This document shows positions 18,434 to 27,845 of a stretch of 64,000 nt of DNA, one piece after another (position 1 is the stretch's first letter; each line of letters opens with the position of its first letter). Origin of the DNA: Olleya sp. Hel_I_94 (lineage in GTDB: Bacteria > Bacteroidota > Bacteroidia > Flavobacteriales > Flavobacteriaceae); NCBI RefSeq assembly GCF_007827365.1, contig NZ_VISI01000002.1, forward strand, positions 2,299,001-2,363,000, read 5' to 3'. The translations under genes and the position numbers were made by a program. A model generated the notes under the pieces. That model did no database searches. It had not been told where the DNA came from and was given only the letters and a program-made list of their open reading frames with translations.

Positions 18434-19639
18434 TTAATTAGTTTTTACTAAATCACGTGTAATACGTGAGGCTGCTATTTTTGAAGCTATTATCCCTAAA
18501 ATTGAAATAGTTAGCATGACTATCACAAAGTTTTTTAAGTGTATTGCAACTGGATAAGGTAAGCTTGGTGTAATCATTATTAAGTCAAAACTAGCTTGTA
18601 ATTGAACAACTATGTAACCTATTACTAATCCTAAAAACCCACCAATAATAGTCATTAAAACACCTTGATAAAAAAAGATGTTTCTTATGTCTTTTGCTGT
18701 TGCTCCTATATTATATAGGGTACTTAAGGTTTTCTTTTTGTCTAAAATCATCATTATAATAGAACCTATGACGTTAAATAAGGCAATAATAAGTACTAAT
18801 GTGAAAATTAAATAGACTGCTAAATTCTCTGTATTTAGCATTTTGTATATCGCATCGTTTAGTTGGTCCTTATTTTTTATCATAATGTTTTTACCTAAAA
18901 TACTTTTAATGTTGGTTATAACTGTTTCTTGATTAGCATTGTCAGTCAATTTAAACTCTAAGCTGGTAATTTGATTGGGTTGGTAATTTAATAATTGACG
19001 TGCAGTATCAATAGATGCAAAAATGTACTTATTGTTAAGTTCTTCGTTAATATCATAAATACCTACATTTATGGTGTTTACTTGGTTTAGTGCTTGGTTT
19101 TGAGAGGTGATTTGACCTTTTCCTGGTTTTGGAACAGATAAGGTGACGGTTTTACTGTAATCGTTTACAAATACAGATAATCTATTAGATATTGCCCAAC
19201 CAACAACTATTTGTGGTGTGTCTTGGTACAGCCAATTACCATAAGGTATAACAGAGTCTATAGCTGTTATTTTGTTATAATTGTTGTCTACACCTTTAAT
19301 GTAAGCTGGATGGTTATTACCATCTGATGAAGCAATAATACGTTCTTCTATTATTTTAGAAAAGTTGGCAACACCATCTATAGCAAGCAATTGTTGGTTC
19401 TGGCTTTCATCTAGAGTAAATGATTTACCAATATTGGTTTCTGCTTTTAAATCAGGATCTATAATACTTGAAAATTCTAGCGTAAAATCTCTTAAGCCAG
19501 CAAAACCAGATAGTACTATAAACAGTGAAGCTGCACCTAAAACGATACCTACAATAGCTATTATTGTAATAAAGTTAATGGCATTATTACTGCTTTTACT
19601 GCGTATGTAGCGTTTTGCTATGTATAAAGAAAAATTCAA
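18434..19639 (-). CDS. LolC/LolE-like ABC transporter permease (FtsX family)
   Basis: The protein has 401 residues. One N-terminal helix (about 20-45) is followed by a large periplasmic domain to about 265, then three C-terminal helices. This is the MacB/FtsX permease layout. The opening LYIAKRYIRSKSSNNAINFI is typical of lipoprotein-releasing LolC/E-type permeases. Its likely role is inner-membrane extraction of lipoproteins with a LolD ATPase encoded elsewhere. The start is a TTG directly after the stop of rbfA, with no ATG that would preserve the N-terminus, so the two are probably translationally coupled. Confidence 0.85.
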   Translation of the reverse strand: MNFSLYIAKRYIRSKSSNNAINFITIIAIVGIVLGAASLFIVLSGFAGLRDFTLEFSSIIDPDLKAETNIGKSFTLDESQNQQLLAIDGVANFSKIIEERIIASSDGNNHPAYIKGVDNNYNKITAIDSVIPYGNWLYQDTPQIVVGWAISNRLSVFVNDYSKTVTLSVPKPGKGQITSQNQALNQVNTINVGIYDINEELNNKYIFASIDTARQLLNYQPNQITSLEFKLTDNANQETVITNIKSILGKNIMIKNKDQLNDAIYKMLNTENLAVYLIFTLVLIIALFNVIGSIIMMILDKKKTLSTLYNIGATAKDIRNIFFYQGVLMTIIGGFLGLVIGYIVVQLQASFDLIMITPSLPYPVAIHLKNFVIVMLTISILGIIASKIAASRITRDLVKTN

Positions 19640-20035
19640 TTAACCTTTGCTACGTTTATCTAATAAATCTGGATTTTGTATTGGATTTTCATCCCCTTTT
19701 AAAGATTTTTCAATTTTATCGATATGCTCTAAACTGTCGTCAACGTAAAACTCTAATACAGGCATTCTGCGTAATTGGTTTTTGGTACGTTGTGCCAATT
19801 CATGTCTAATCATAGGTTTGTTAGCTCTAATTCCCTCTAAAAGCTCTTTAGCTTTATCATTAGGGAATATGCTTAAATAAACCTTAGCGTCTGTTAAATC
19901 TGCAGTTACTCTAACCTTAGATACAGATATAATTATACCACGCATTCCACCTTGTGTAGCAGCGCCTTGAAGGATATCTACTAAATCACGTTGTAAAACC
20001 GAGGCTATTTTTTTTTGTCTTTGACTTTCTTCCAT
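19640..20035 (-). CDS. rbfA: Ribosome-binding factor A
   Basis: The protein has 131 residues starting at the ATG at 20035 (MEESQRQKKIASVLQRDLVD). The open frame runs 19 codons further upstream, but those codons are not family-like. The KH-type fold is recognisable (VSKVRVTADLTDAKVYLSIF and LAQRTKNQLRRMPVLEFYVD). RbfA binds the 30S subunit and helps 16S rRNA 5'-end maturation, including in the cold. It is the first gene of a leftward pair with the LolC/E-like permease and is divergent from mce. Confidence 0.93.
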   Translation of the reverse strand: MEESQRQKKIASVLQRDLVDILQGAATQGGMRGIIISVSKVRVTADLTDAKVYLSIFPNDKAKELLEGIRANKPMIRHELAQRTKNQLRRMPVLEFYVDDSLEHIDKIEKSLKGDENPIQNPDLLDKRSKG

Positions 20036-20118
20036 GTTGCAAAAATAGTTGTTATTACAATAATATATTACTTTTAAGCCATAATTAAGCAATTATTATA
20101 CCCTAAATTATATATTTA

Positions 20119-20520
20119 ATGGAAAAAATAGAACATATTGGAATAGCAGTCAAAAATTTAGAGGAATCTAATGTACTTTTTGCGAAACTTTTTGGCAAGC
20201 CACACTATAAAATTGAAACGGTAGAAAGTGAAGGGGTTAATACTTCTTTTTTTGAAGTTGGACCCAATAAGATAGAGTTATTGGAAGCAACAAAGTCAGA
20301 TAGCCCAATTGCAAAGTTTTTAGAGAAAAAAGGTGAAGGTATACATCATATTGCTTTTGCTGTAGATGATATAAAAGCAGAAATTTTGAGATTAAAATCT
20401 GAAGGTTTTATTATCTTAAATGAAACACCTAAAAAGGGAGCAGACAATAAGTTAGTTGCTTTTTTACATCCAAAATCCTCCAACGGTGTATTAATAGAGT
20501 TATGTCAAGAGATTAAGTAA
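20119..20520 (+). CDS. mce: Methylmalonyl-CoA epimerase
   Basis: The 133 residues form two VOC-superfamily half-modules. The metal ligands are recognisable in IEHIGIAVKNL, in GIHHIAFAVDDI and in the C-terminal VLIELCQE. Length and these motifs match methylmalonyl-CoA epimerase, which interconverts the R and S forms in propionyl-CoA metabolism. Other VOC proteins are possible, but the ELLEATKSDSPIAKFLEKKG stretch is typical of the epimerase. It is a single gene just ahead of a tRNA gene and divergent from rbfA. Confidence 0.88.
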   Translation: MEKIEHIGIAVKNLEESNVLFAKLFGKPHYKIETVESEGVNTSFFEVGPNKIELLEATKSDSPIAKFLEKKGEGIHHIAFAVDDIKAEILRLKSEGFIILNETPKKGADNKLVAFLHPKSSNGVLIELCQEIK

Positions 20521-20576
20521 TTAAAAAAAGTCTTGCAAGACTTTAAAATAAGTAGTAATATTGCAATCCGATTTCG

Positions 20577-20650
20577 GGTCCTATAACTCAGCTGGTTAGA
20601 GTATCTGACTCATAATCAGAAAGTCCCTGGTTCGAGCCCAGGTGGGACCA
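20577..20650 (+). tRNA. tRNA with CAT anticodon (Ile2 or elongator Met)
   Basis: The cloverleaf is complete. The acceptor GGTCCTA pairs with TGGGACC, the D-arm is ACTC/GAGT, the anticodon stem TCTGA/TCAGA holds loop CTCATAA, and the T-arm CCTGG/CCAGG holds loop TTCGAGC. The discriminator is A, and CCA is encoded at 20651-20653. Anticodon CAT fits either tRNA-Ile2 (lysidine-modified) or elongator tRNA-Met. It is not an initiator, because its first pair is G-C. The C4-G69 and C5-G68 pairs are those favoured by the lysidine enzyme, which leans towards Ile2. Confidence 0.93.
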
Positions 20651-20655
20651 CCATC

Positions 20656-20688
20656 AAAACCGATTCATTAATTTGAATCGGTTTTTTT
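20656..20688 (+). terminator. Intrinsic terminator of the tRNA gene
   Basis: The stem AAACCGATTCA / TGAATCGGTTT is followed by a run of T, three bases after the encoded CCA of the tRNA. Confidence 0.9.
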
Positions 20689-20820
20689 GTTTTATATATG
20701 TTAAATGGTTTCTTCCATTCATATTTAATGTTTTGTTTTACGTATCAAATAATTATTCTAATTAATTAAGCATCAGGTAGTATTATTAATATTCAATTAG
20801 AATTAAACACTATTTAGCAT

Positions 20821-22041
20821 ATGTCTTTTACAAGAATCAAGTCTGTTTTTGTTTTATTATTAGTACTTCTATCTTCTTTTTTATGTACTTCTCAGAATAT
20901 TAATAAACTACTAAAAAAAGGTAGCATTGAAGATAAAGTGTTTAAATCAACATTTAAATATGAGCCTTACGGTAATTCTATATTTGTTAAGGTGTTAATT
21001 AAAGATAAAGAGTATCGTTTATTATTTGATACTGGAGCAGTTACTGCAATTTCACCTAGAATGGTAGAGGAATTAAACTTAGAGATTGTAGGTAAAGAAG
21101 ACGTTTATGATTTAGGAAATACCTCTAAAAATTTAAATTTTGTTAAAATAGATACTATAAACTTTAATGGAATTAATTTTTTTGATACTGGTGCAGCTGT
21201 GCTTGATATTGAAGCGGTAAAAGATTTTAAGTGTACAAGAATAGATGGGTTTTTAGGTGCAAATTTTATGCGAAATGCTGTTTGGGAAATAGATATGGTA
21301 AAGCACGAGATTACATTTGCAAATACTATTGACTCGATTAGTATTCCGGAGGGGACACCTTACACTAAAATTTTTATTGGATATGACGGGACACCTGCAA
21401 TCACAGCTTTTTTAGGTAACGAAAAATTATATAGTACTATGATAGATTACGGTTATGGTGGTGGCATTTCTCTTTTTTTCTACGATTTTAAAAAATTAAG
21501 AGATGAAAATCCTAATATTAAATATGTAAAATCTAATGGAGGAAGTACTGTGGCGGGAGTGTATGGCGATCTAAAAATGTCTACGTCTTATAAAGCAATA
21601 GTTGATAATTTTAAAACAGGAGAGTTTAAAGTACCAAGTAACTTAATGGCTTTTGGTCAATTAGGTGCAAGGACGATTGGTGCTGGATTTTTAAAAAATT
21701 ATAGAACGGTTTTAAGCTGGAAAGATCGTAAAATATGGTTTATTGAAAATAAGGCAGCAGATGATCAAGTTATATTTAGTGGTCATGGTTACGGAATTAG
21801 ACTTGAAAATGAATCCATTTTTATCAGTTCAATTTCGGAAAATTCAGAAGCGGAAGAAAAAGGTCTTAAAATTAATGATAAAATTTTAAGTGTAAACGAT
21901 TTGGATTTTACAAAAGTGACGGATCAAAAATGGTGTGAGATTCTAAGTACTAATCGTCCTGACAAGGTTAAACTTGTCATCCAAAGGGATACAAAGCAAT
22001 TAACTGTAGCGCTCGAAAAAAAGGTTTTATTAAGTAATTAA
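20821..22041 (+). CDS. Secreted retropepsin-like aspartyl protease with PDZ domain
   Basis: The protein has 406 residues. A signal peptide covers about 1-24. Two pepsin/retropepsin-like half domains follow, the first with LLFDTGAVTAISPR (Asp70-Thr-Gly-Ala). The second has STMIDYGYGGGISL, where the catalytic DTG/DSG triplet reads Asp209-Tyr-Gly. A PDZ domain ends the protein (about 318-395, SISENSEAEEKGLKINDKIL). This protease-plus-PDZ plan is common in Bacteroidota, with unknown substrates in the envelope. The altered second triplet may mean reduced or lost proteolysis. It is a single gene between the tRNA and the ilv operon. Confidence 0.85.
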   Translation: MSFTRIKSVFVLLLVLLSSFLCTSQNINKLLKKGSIEDKVFKSTFKYEPYGNSIFVKVLIKDKEYRLLFDTGAVTAISPRMVEELNLEIVGKEDVYDLGNTSKNLNFVKIDTINFNGINFFDTGAAVLDIEAVKDFKCTRIDGFLGANFMRNAVWEIDMVKHEITFANTIDSISIPEGTPYTKIFIGYDGTPAITAFLGNEKLYSTMIDYGYGGGISLFFYDFKKLRDENPNIKYVKSNGGSTVAGVYGDLKMSTSYKAIVDNFKTGEFKVPSNLMAFGQLGARTIGAGFLKNYRTVLSWKDRKIWFIENKAADDQVIFSGHGYGIRLENESIFISSISENSEAEEKGLKINDKILSVNDLDFTKVTDQKWCEILSTNRPDKVKLVIQRDTKQLTVALEKKVLLSN

Positions 22042-22210
22042 TTCACTTTTTTTATTGTCCTCAAGATCTACAAATACTTTTTTATAGAAATTGAATAAAA
22101 TTAAACATCTTGGGTGTCATAATAACACCTGTTTAAAATACTGATTATCAATTATTTAAACTGTTATTTTGTAGCCTGAATTTAGTCTGTGTTTTAAAAA
22201 TAGACTAGGT

Positions 22211-22264
22211 ATGAAATGTCAAACCTCTACTTTAGATTATTATTTAAATAGAAGTAGACCATAA
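22211..22264 (+). promoter_or_regulatory. 17-codon reading frame and hairpin abutting ilvD
   Basis: An ATG at 22211 opens a 17-codon frame whose TAA directly precedes the ilvD ATG in the same frame. Its codons are not enriched in Ile, Leu or Val (two Leu only). Within it TCTACTT and AAGTAGA form a perfect 7-bp inverted pair covering the ilvD ribosome entry region. It may modulate ilvD translation, or it may be chance. Confidence 0.3.
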
Positions 22265-23941
22265 ATGGAATTAAACAAATACAGTAAAACAGTCACTCAA
22301 GATCCAACGCAGCCAGCTGCTCAAGCTATGTTGCACGCTATTGGATTAACTAAAGAAGATTTTTTTAAGCCAATCATTGGTATTGCGAGTACAGGTTACG
22401 AAGGTAATCCTTGTAATATGCATTTAAATGATTTAGCAAAATTGACAAAAGAAGGGACTAAAAACGAGGACATCATTGGTCTTATTTTTAATACTATCGG
22501 TGTTAGTGACGGTATTTCTATGGGGACACCAGGTATGCGCTACTCATTACCATCTCGTGATATTATTGCAGATTCTATGGAAACTGTAGTACAAGCCATG
22601 AGTTATGATGGTTTAATTACGGTAGTAGGTTGTGATAAGAATATGCCAGGTGCATTAATTGCAATGATTAGATTAAATCGTCCTAGTATTTTAGTGTATG
22701 GTGGTACAATAGATTCTGGTTGTCATAACGGACAAAAACTAGATGTCGTCTCTGCTTTTGAAGCTTGGGGAAGCAAAGTTGCTGGAACCATGGAAGAAAC
22801 AGAATACCAAAACATCGTTGAAAAAGCATGTCCAGGAGCAGGAGCATGTGGTGGGATGTACACTGCAAACACAATGGCTTCGGCTATTGAAGCTTTAGGG
22901 ATGACCTTGCCTTTTAACTCGTCTAACCCAGCATTAAGTGATGCTAAAAAAGCCGAATCTATTAAAGCAGGAGAAGCGATGCGTGTGTTGTTAGAAAAAG
23001 ACATCAAGCCATCAGATATTATTACTCGTAAATCTCTTGAAAACGCGGTTAGATTAGTTACTATTTTAGGAGGTTCTACAAATGCAGTGCTTCACTTTTT
23101 AGCAATTGCAAGAGCAGCAGATATTGATTTCACTTTAAAAGATTTTCAAAAAATAAGCGATACTACACCCTTTTTAGCAGATTTAAAACCTAGCGGAAAA
23201 TATTTAATGGAAGATGTACACGCTGTTGGCGGAATTCCTGCAGTATTAAAATATTTATTGAAGAAAGGTTTAATTCATGGGGATTGTTTAACCGTTACAG
23301 GAAAAACAATTGCAGAGAATTTATTGGATGTTGAAGATTTAACTGAAGGTCAAGATGTAATAAAGCCAATTGAAGAGCCAATAAAAATTTCAGGTCATTT
23401 AAGAATGCTTTATGGTAATCTTGCTACCGAAGGTTCTGTTGCTAAAATTACAGGAAAAGAAGGTTTGAGTTTTATCGGAAAAGCAAAAGTATTTGAAGGC
23501 GAATATGCTGTAAATGATGGAATAAGAGACGGATTAGTAGAAAAAGGAGATGTGGTCGTAATAAGATACGAAGGTCCAAAAGGAGGTCCAGGAATGCCAG
23601 AAATGTTAAAACCAACTGCTGCAATCATGGGAGCAGGTTTAGGTAAAGATGTCGCACTAATTACAGATGGACGTTTTTCTGGTGGGACACATGGTTTTGT
23701 TGTTGGACATATTACTCCTGAAGCACAAGAAGGAGGAACTATCGCTTTAGTAAAAGATGGCGATATGATTTCTATTGATGCAGAAACAAACAGTATTGTT
23801 TTGGAAGTGTCTGAAGAAGAACTACAAAAAAGAAGACAATCATGGAAAGCACCAGATTTAAAGTTTAAAAGAGGGGTGTTGTATAAATATGCTAAAACGG
23901 TATCATCAGCATCAAAAGGATGTGTAACGGACGAGTTTTAA
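22265..23941 (+). CDS. ilvD: Dihydroxy-acid dehydratase
   Basis: The 558 residues are the usual IlvD length. Fe-S ligand cysteines are seen in GCDKNMPG and in [16 protein letters not shown], with the signature [12 protein letters not shown] near the C-terminus. It dehydrates 2,3-dihydroxy-isovalerate and -methylvalerate to the 2-keto acids, the third common step of valine and isoleucine synthesis, in the cytoplasm. It heads the ilvDBNCA operon and is followed by ilvB after 29 bp. The 223-bp leader upstream carries two small hairpins (22112-22130 and the TCTACTT/AAGTAGA pair) but no Ile/Leu/Val-rich leader peptide. Confidence 0.97.
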   Translation: MELNKYSKTVTQDPTQPAAQAMLHAIGLTKEDFFKPIIGIASTGYEGNPCNMHLNDLAKLTKEGTKNEDIIGLIFNTIGVSDGISMGTPGMRYSLPSRDIIADSMETVVQAMSYDGLITVVGCDKNMPGALIAMIRLNRPSILVYGGTIDSGCHNGQKLDVVSAFEAWGSKVAGTMEETEYQNIVEKACPGAGACGGMYTANTMASAIEALGMTLPFNSSNPALSDAKKAESIKAGEAMRVLLEKDIKPSDIITRKSLENAVRLVTILGGSTNAVLHFLAIARAADIDFTLKDFQKISDTTPFLADLKPSGKYLMEDVHAVGGIPAVLKYLLKKGLIHGDCLTVTGKTIAENLLDVEDLTEGQDVIKPIEEPIKISGHLRMLYGNLATEGSVAKITGKEGLSFIGKAKVFEGEYAVNDGIRDGLVEKGDVVVIRYEGPKGGPGMPEMLKPTAAIMGAGLGKDVALITDGRFSGGTHGFVVGHITPEAQEGGTIALVKDGDMISIDAETNSIVLEVSEEELQKRRQSWKAPDLKFKRGVLYKYAKTVSSASKGCVTDEF

Positions 23942-23970
23942 AAAAAACGAATTATCCAAAATAGAATAAT

Positions 23971-25704
23971 ATGGATACAAAAACAATAAATAGAGAAACA
24001 AACACAACGCAAACTACAGAGCGTATTTCTGGTAGCGAAGCAGTTATCAGATGTTTGTTAGCTGAAGGTGTAGATATCCTTTATGGATATCCTGGAGGAG
24101 CAATCATGCCAGTTTATGATGAGCTTTACAAATACCAAGATAAAATTCACCATGTGTTAACCCGTCATGAGCAAGGTGCAACACATTCTGCTCAAGGTTA
24201 TGCACGTATTTCGGGTAAAGTTGGTGTAGCAATTGCAACGTCAGGTCCAGGAGCAACTAACTTAATTACAGGTATTGCAGATGCGCAAATAGATAGCACA
24301 CCAATGGTTTGTATTACAGGTCAAGTAGCGTCACATTTATTGGGTAGTGATGCATTTCAAGAAACAGATATTGTTGGTATTTCTACGCCAGTTACAAAAT
24401 GGAATTGTCAAGTTACAAAAGCGTCAGAGATTCCTGAAGTTATGGCTAAAGCCTTTTATATTGCAAGAAGTGGACGTCCAGGACCTGTTTTAATAGACAT
24501 TACAAAGGATGCTCAGTTTGAAGAGTTTGATTTTAAATACGAAAAATGTAAAGGGGTCAGAAGTTATATTCCCATTCCAAAATTAGATCAGACTTCGGTT
24601 GAAGCTGCTGCAAAATTAATTAATGCGGCTAAAAAACCTATGATTGTATGGGGTCAAGGCGTGTCTTTAGGTCAGGCTGAAGCCGAATTTAAAGCGGTTG
24701 TTGAAAAATCAGGAATCCCTTCCGCTTGGACCATTTTAGGTGCAGGAGCAATTCCAACATCTCATCCTTTAAATATTGGTATGGTTGGTATGCATGGTAA
24801 TTATGCACCAAATGTGTTGACTAACGACTGTGATGTATTAATTGCAATCGGAATGCGATTTGACGATCGTGTTACCGGAAGTTTATCTACATACGCTAAA
24901 CAGGCTAAAGTGATTCATTTTGAAATTGATCCAGCCGAAATTGATAAAAATGTAAAAACAGATGTGGCTGTTTTAGGTGATGCAAAAGAAAGTTTAGCAG
25001 CTCTACTTCCGCTTTTAGAAGAAAAAACACATCCAGAATGGCATCAAAAATTTAAAGATTTATATGCTATTGAATATGAAAAAGTTATAAAACACGATTT
25101 GCATCCTACAAAGGAAGGCTTAACTATGGCTGAGGTGTTAAAAGAAATTAATATTCAAACCAAAGGTGATGCAGCAATTGTAACAGACGTTGGTCAGCAT
25201 CAAATGGTTGCTTGTCGTTATGCCAATTTCAACAAAACAAGAAGTAATATCACTTCTGGTGGATTAGGTACAATGGGCTTTGGTTTACCTGCAGCAATTG
25301 GAGCAAAAATGGCTGCTCCAGATCGAGAAGTTATATCAATTTCTGGTGATGGTGGTTACCAAATGACGATTCAAGAATTGGGTACTATTTTTCAGCAAAA
25401 AGTACCAGTGAAAATTGTGGTTTTAAATAACGAGTTTTTAGGTATGGTTCGCCAATGGCAACAGTTGTTTTTTGATAAACGTTATGCGTCTACAGAAATG
25501 ACAAATCCAGATTTTGTAGCCATTGCAAAAGGCTATTTTATTGAAGCCGAAAAAGTAACTAAGCGAGAAGATTTAAAAGAAGCAGTTGCTAAAATGATAA
25601 ACACAGATGGACCATACTTTTTAGAGGTTTGTGTAGAAAAGGAAGGCAATGTGTTCCCAATGATACCAACAGGAGCATCAGTTTCAGACGTAAGATTAGA
25701 ATAA
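23971..25704 (+). CDS. ilvB: Acetolactate synthase, large catalytic subunit
   Basis: The protein has 577 residues. It shows the three-domain ThDP enzyme plan: the catalytic Glu in LTRHEQGATHSAQGYAR, the FAD-region motif IGMRFDDRVTGSL, and the ThDP/Mg motif SGDGGYQMTIQELGT with LNNEFLGMVRQWQQLF. It condenses pyruvate with pyruvate or 2-ketobutyrate, the first common step of branched-chain amino acid synthesis. The regulatory subunit gene follows after 1 bp, the normal arrangement for subunits made together. Confidence 0.97.
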   Translation: MDTKTINRETNTTQTTERISGSEAVIRCLLAEGVDILYGYPGGAIMPVYDELYKYQDKIHHVLTRHEQGATHSAQGYARISGKVGVAIATSGPGATNLITGIADAQIDSTPMVCITGQVASHLLGSDAFQETDIVGISTPVTKWNCQVTKASEIPEVMAKAFYIARSGRPGPVLIDITKDAQFEEFDFKYEKCKGVRSYIPIPKLDQTSVEAAAKLINAAKKPMIVWGQGVSLGQAEAEFKAVVEKSGIPSAWTILGAGAIPTSHPLNIGMVGMHGNYAPNVLTNDCDVLIAIGMRFDDRVTGSLSTYAKQAKVIHFEIDPAEIDKNVKTDVAVLGDAKESLAALLPLLEEKTHPEWHQKFKDLYAIEYEKVIKHDLHPTKEGLTMAEVLKEINIQTKGDAAIVTDVGQHQMVACRYANFNKTRSNITSGGLGTMGFGLPAAIGAKMAAPDREVISISGDGGYQMTIQELGTIFQQKVPVKIVVLNNEFLGMVRQWQQLFFDKRYASTEMTNPDFVAIAKGYFIEAEKVTKREDLKEAVAKMINTDGPYFLEVCVEKEGNVFPMIPTGASVSDVRLE

Positions 25705-25705
25705 T

Positions 25706-26236
25706 ATGGAAGCAGAAAACAACATATACACTGTTTCGGTTTACACCGAAAATAATATAGGATTATTAAATCGTATTTCGGCAATATTTCAACGTAGACA
25801 TATAAATATTGAAAGTATAAATTCTTCGGTTTCAGAAATTGAAGGTGTTTCAAAATTTACAATCGTTGTTAATATTACCGAAGACCAAATGAAAAAAATA
25901 ATTGGTCAAATTGAAAAACAAGTAGAAGTTATTAAGGCTTACTTTCATACAGATGAAGACACCATTTATCAAGAGTCTTGCATCTTTAAAATGAAGTCTG
26001 ATTTATTGTTTGAAGAACGACAAATTCAGAATATTATTAAAGAAAGTAATGCTAGGATTGTAACTGTAAATCGTGATTTTTTTGTGATTGAAAAATCTGG
26101 ACGTAAAGAAGAAATAGAATTATTATATAGAGAATTAAGTGCTTTTGGAATTATGCAATTTACACGCTCAGGACGTATTGCTGTTACAAAAGACGAAATG
26201 AAAATATCAACAATGCTAGAAGCTTTTCAAGCATAA
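25706..26236 (+). CDS. ilvN: Acetolactate synthase, small regulatory subunit
   Basis: The protein has 176 residues. An N-terminal ACT domain is at about 6-80 ([20 protein letters not shown] and [18 protein letters not shown]). A second ACT-like C-terminal domain follows, ending with the tail [10 protein letters not shown]. It binds branched-chain amino acids and imposes feedback control on IlvB. Length and domains match IlvN/IlvH. It is tightly packed between ilvB (1 bp) and ilvC (22 bp). Confidence 0.96.
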   Translation: MEAENNIYTVSVYTENNIGLLNRISAIFQRRHINIESINSSVSEIEGVSKFTIVVNITEDQMKKIIGQIEKQVEVIKAYFHTDEDTIYQESCIFKMKSDLLFEERQIQNIIKESNARIVTVNRDFFVIEKSGRKEEIELLYRELSAFGIMQFTRSGRIAVTKDEMKISTMLEAFQA

Positions 26237-26258
26237 CCAAAAATTAAAATACAAGACA

Positions 26259-27761
26259 ATGTCAAATTATTTCAACACATTATCATTAAGAAACCAATTA
26301 GATCAATTAGGTAAATGTAGATTCATGGATGCTTCAGAGTTTGAAGATGGTGTAAATGCATTAAAAGGGAAAAAAATTGTAATTGTTGGTTGCGGTGCAC
26401 AAGGTTTAAACCAAGGTTTAAACATGAGGGATTCTGGTTTAGATATTTCATACACATTAAGACAGGTTGCAATTGACGAGCAACGCGAGTCTTTTAAAAA
26501 CGCAAACTCTAACGGGTTTACGGTCGGGACTTATGACGAGTTAATTCCTACTGCAGATTTAGTGTTGAATTTAACACCAGATAAGCAACATACAAACGTA
26601 GTTAAAGCGATAATGCCTTTAATGAAAAAAGGCGCGACATTAAGTTATTCTCACGGATTTAATATTGTTGAAGAAGGGACTCAGGTAAGAGAGGATATTA
26701 CTGTTATTATGGTCGCTCCAAAGTGTCCAGGAACAGAAGTGCGTGAAGAATATAAACGTGGTTTTGGTGTGCCAACATTAATTGCCGTACATCCAGAAAA
26801 CGACCCAGAAAATAAAGGTTGGGCACAAGCAAAGGCTTATGCTGCAGCAACTGGAGGGCATCGTGCAGGTGTGTTAGAATCGTCTTTTGTTGCTGAGGTA
26901 AAAAGTGATTTAATGGGTGAGCAAACTATTTTATGTGGTTTGTTACAAACTGGAGCAATTTTGTCTTTCGATAAAATGGTAGCCGAAGGTATTGAACCTG
27001 GTTATGCTGCAAAATTAATTCAGTTTGGTTGGGAAACAATTACTGAAGCTTTAAAACATGGTGGAATTACAAACATGATGGACCGTTTATCTAATCCAGC
27101 AAAAATAAAAGCATACCAATTGTCAGAAGAATTAAAAGATATCATGCGTCCTTTGTTTGAAAAGCATATGGATGATATTATCTCTGGTCATTTCTCAGAA
27201 ACAATGATGGAAGATTGGGCAAATGATGATGTAAATCTTTTAAAATGGAGAGCTGCAACTGGTGAAACCGCTTTTGAGAAAACAGCATTAACACCAGATC
27301 ATATTTCTGAGCAAGAGTATTTTGATCACGGAACATTATTAGTAGCATTTGTAAAATCTGGTGTTGAGTTAGCTTACGAAACTATGGTAAGTGCAGGGAT
27401 TATTGAAGATTCAGCGTATTACGAGTCGCTTCACGAGTTACCATTAATTGCAAATACCATTGCTAGAAAAAAATTATTTGAAATGAATCGTGTCATTTCA
27501 GACACTGCAGAATACGGATGTTATTTATTTGACCATGCTTGTAAACCGTTATTAACTGATTTCATGAAAACGGTTAAAACAGATATAATTGGTAAATCAT
27601 TTTCTCCAACAACAGGCGTTGATAATATCGAATTAATAGCAGTAAACGATGCGATTAGAAATCATCCAATCGAAGCAGTCGGAAAACGATTAAGAGCTGC
27701 AATGACAGCAATGAAGATTATAAAATCAGATGTTAAGACAGAAGCATCAGTTTTAGCTTAA
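26259..27761 (+). CDS. ilvC: Ketol-acid reductoisomerase, class II (long form)
   Basis: The 500 residues match the long enterobacterial-type enzyme rather than the 330-residue class I form. The NAD(P)-binding motif is [17 protein letters not shown]. The sequence [20 protein letters not shown] and the duplicated C-terminal knotted domains, with Mg-binding acidic residues ([12 protein letters not shown]), are present. It isomerises and reduces acetolactate or acetohydroxybutyrate. It lies 22 bp after ilvN and 84 bp before ilvA, where repeat elements are interposed. Confidence 0.97.
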   Translation: MSNYFNTLSLRNQLDQLGKCRFMDASEFEDGVNALKGKKIVIVGCGAQGLNQGLNMRDSGLDISYTLRQVAIDEQRESFKNANSNGFTVGTYDELIPTADLVLNLTPDKQHTNVVKAIMPLMKKGATLSYSHGFNIVEEGTQVREDITVIMVAPKCPGTEVREEYKRGFGVPTLIAVHPENDPENKGWAQAKAYAAATGGHRAGVLESSFVAEVKSDLMGEQTILCGLLQTGAILSFDKMVAEGIEPGYAAKLIQFGWETITEALKHGGITNMMDRLSNPAKIKAYQLSEELKDIMRPLFEKHMDDIISGHFSETMMEDWANDDVNLLKWRAATGETAFEKTALTPDHISEQEYFDHGTLLVAFVKSGVELAYETMVSAGIIEDSAYYESLHELPLIANTIARKKLFEMNRVISDTAEYGCYLFDHACKPLLTDFMKTVKTDIIGKSFSPTTGVDNIELIAVNDAIRNHPIEAVGKRLRAAMTAMKIIKSDVKTEASVLA

Positions 27762-27778
27762 TAGCTAATTAGCTTCTC

Positions 27779-27800
27779 ACACTGAGCGCAGTCGAAGTGT
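27779..27800. repeat. REP-like palindrome, GAGCGCAGTCGA family
   Basis: The 12-bp core GAGCGCAGTCGA (27784-27795) is flanked by arms ACACT and AGTGT. It lies between ilvC and ilvA. It is the first of seven copies in the window, which share the core but have different self-complementary arms. Confidence 0.8.
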
Positions 27801-27821
27801 CTCATTTATAAAACAAAAACA

Positions 27822-27840
27822 TTTCCACTGTCGTGGGAAA
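27822..27840 (+). promoter_or_regulatory. Hairpin just upstream of the ilvA start
   Basis: TTTCCAC and GTGGGAAA form a stem that ends five bases before the ilvA ATG. The right arm and spacer (GGGAAATAAAC) resemble those ahead of argC (GGGAAATAGAT), so this is a shared start-proximal element. Confidence 0.5.
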
Positions 27841-27845
27841 TAAAC

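Noticed and set aside
22042..22264. T-box or branched-chain attenuator ahead of ilvD
   Set aside because: There is no T-box specifier pattern, no Ile/Leu/Val codon run, and no terminator-type stem with a T-run.
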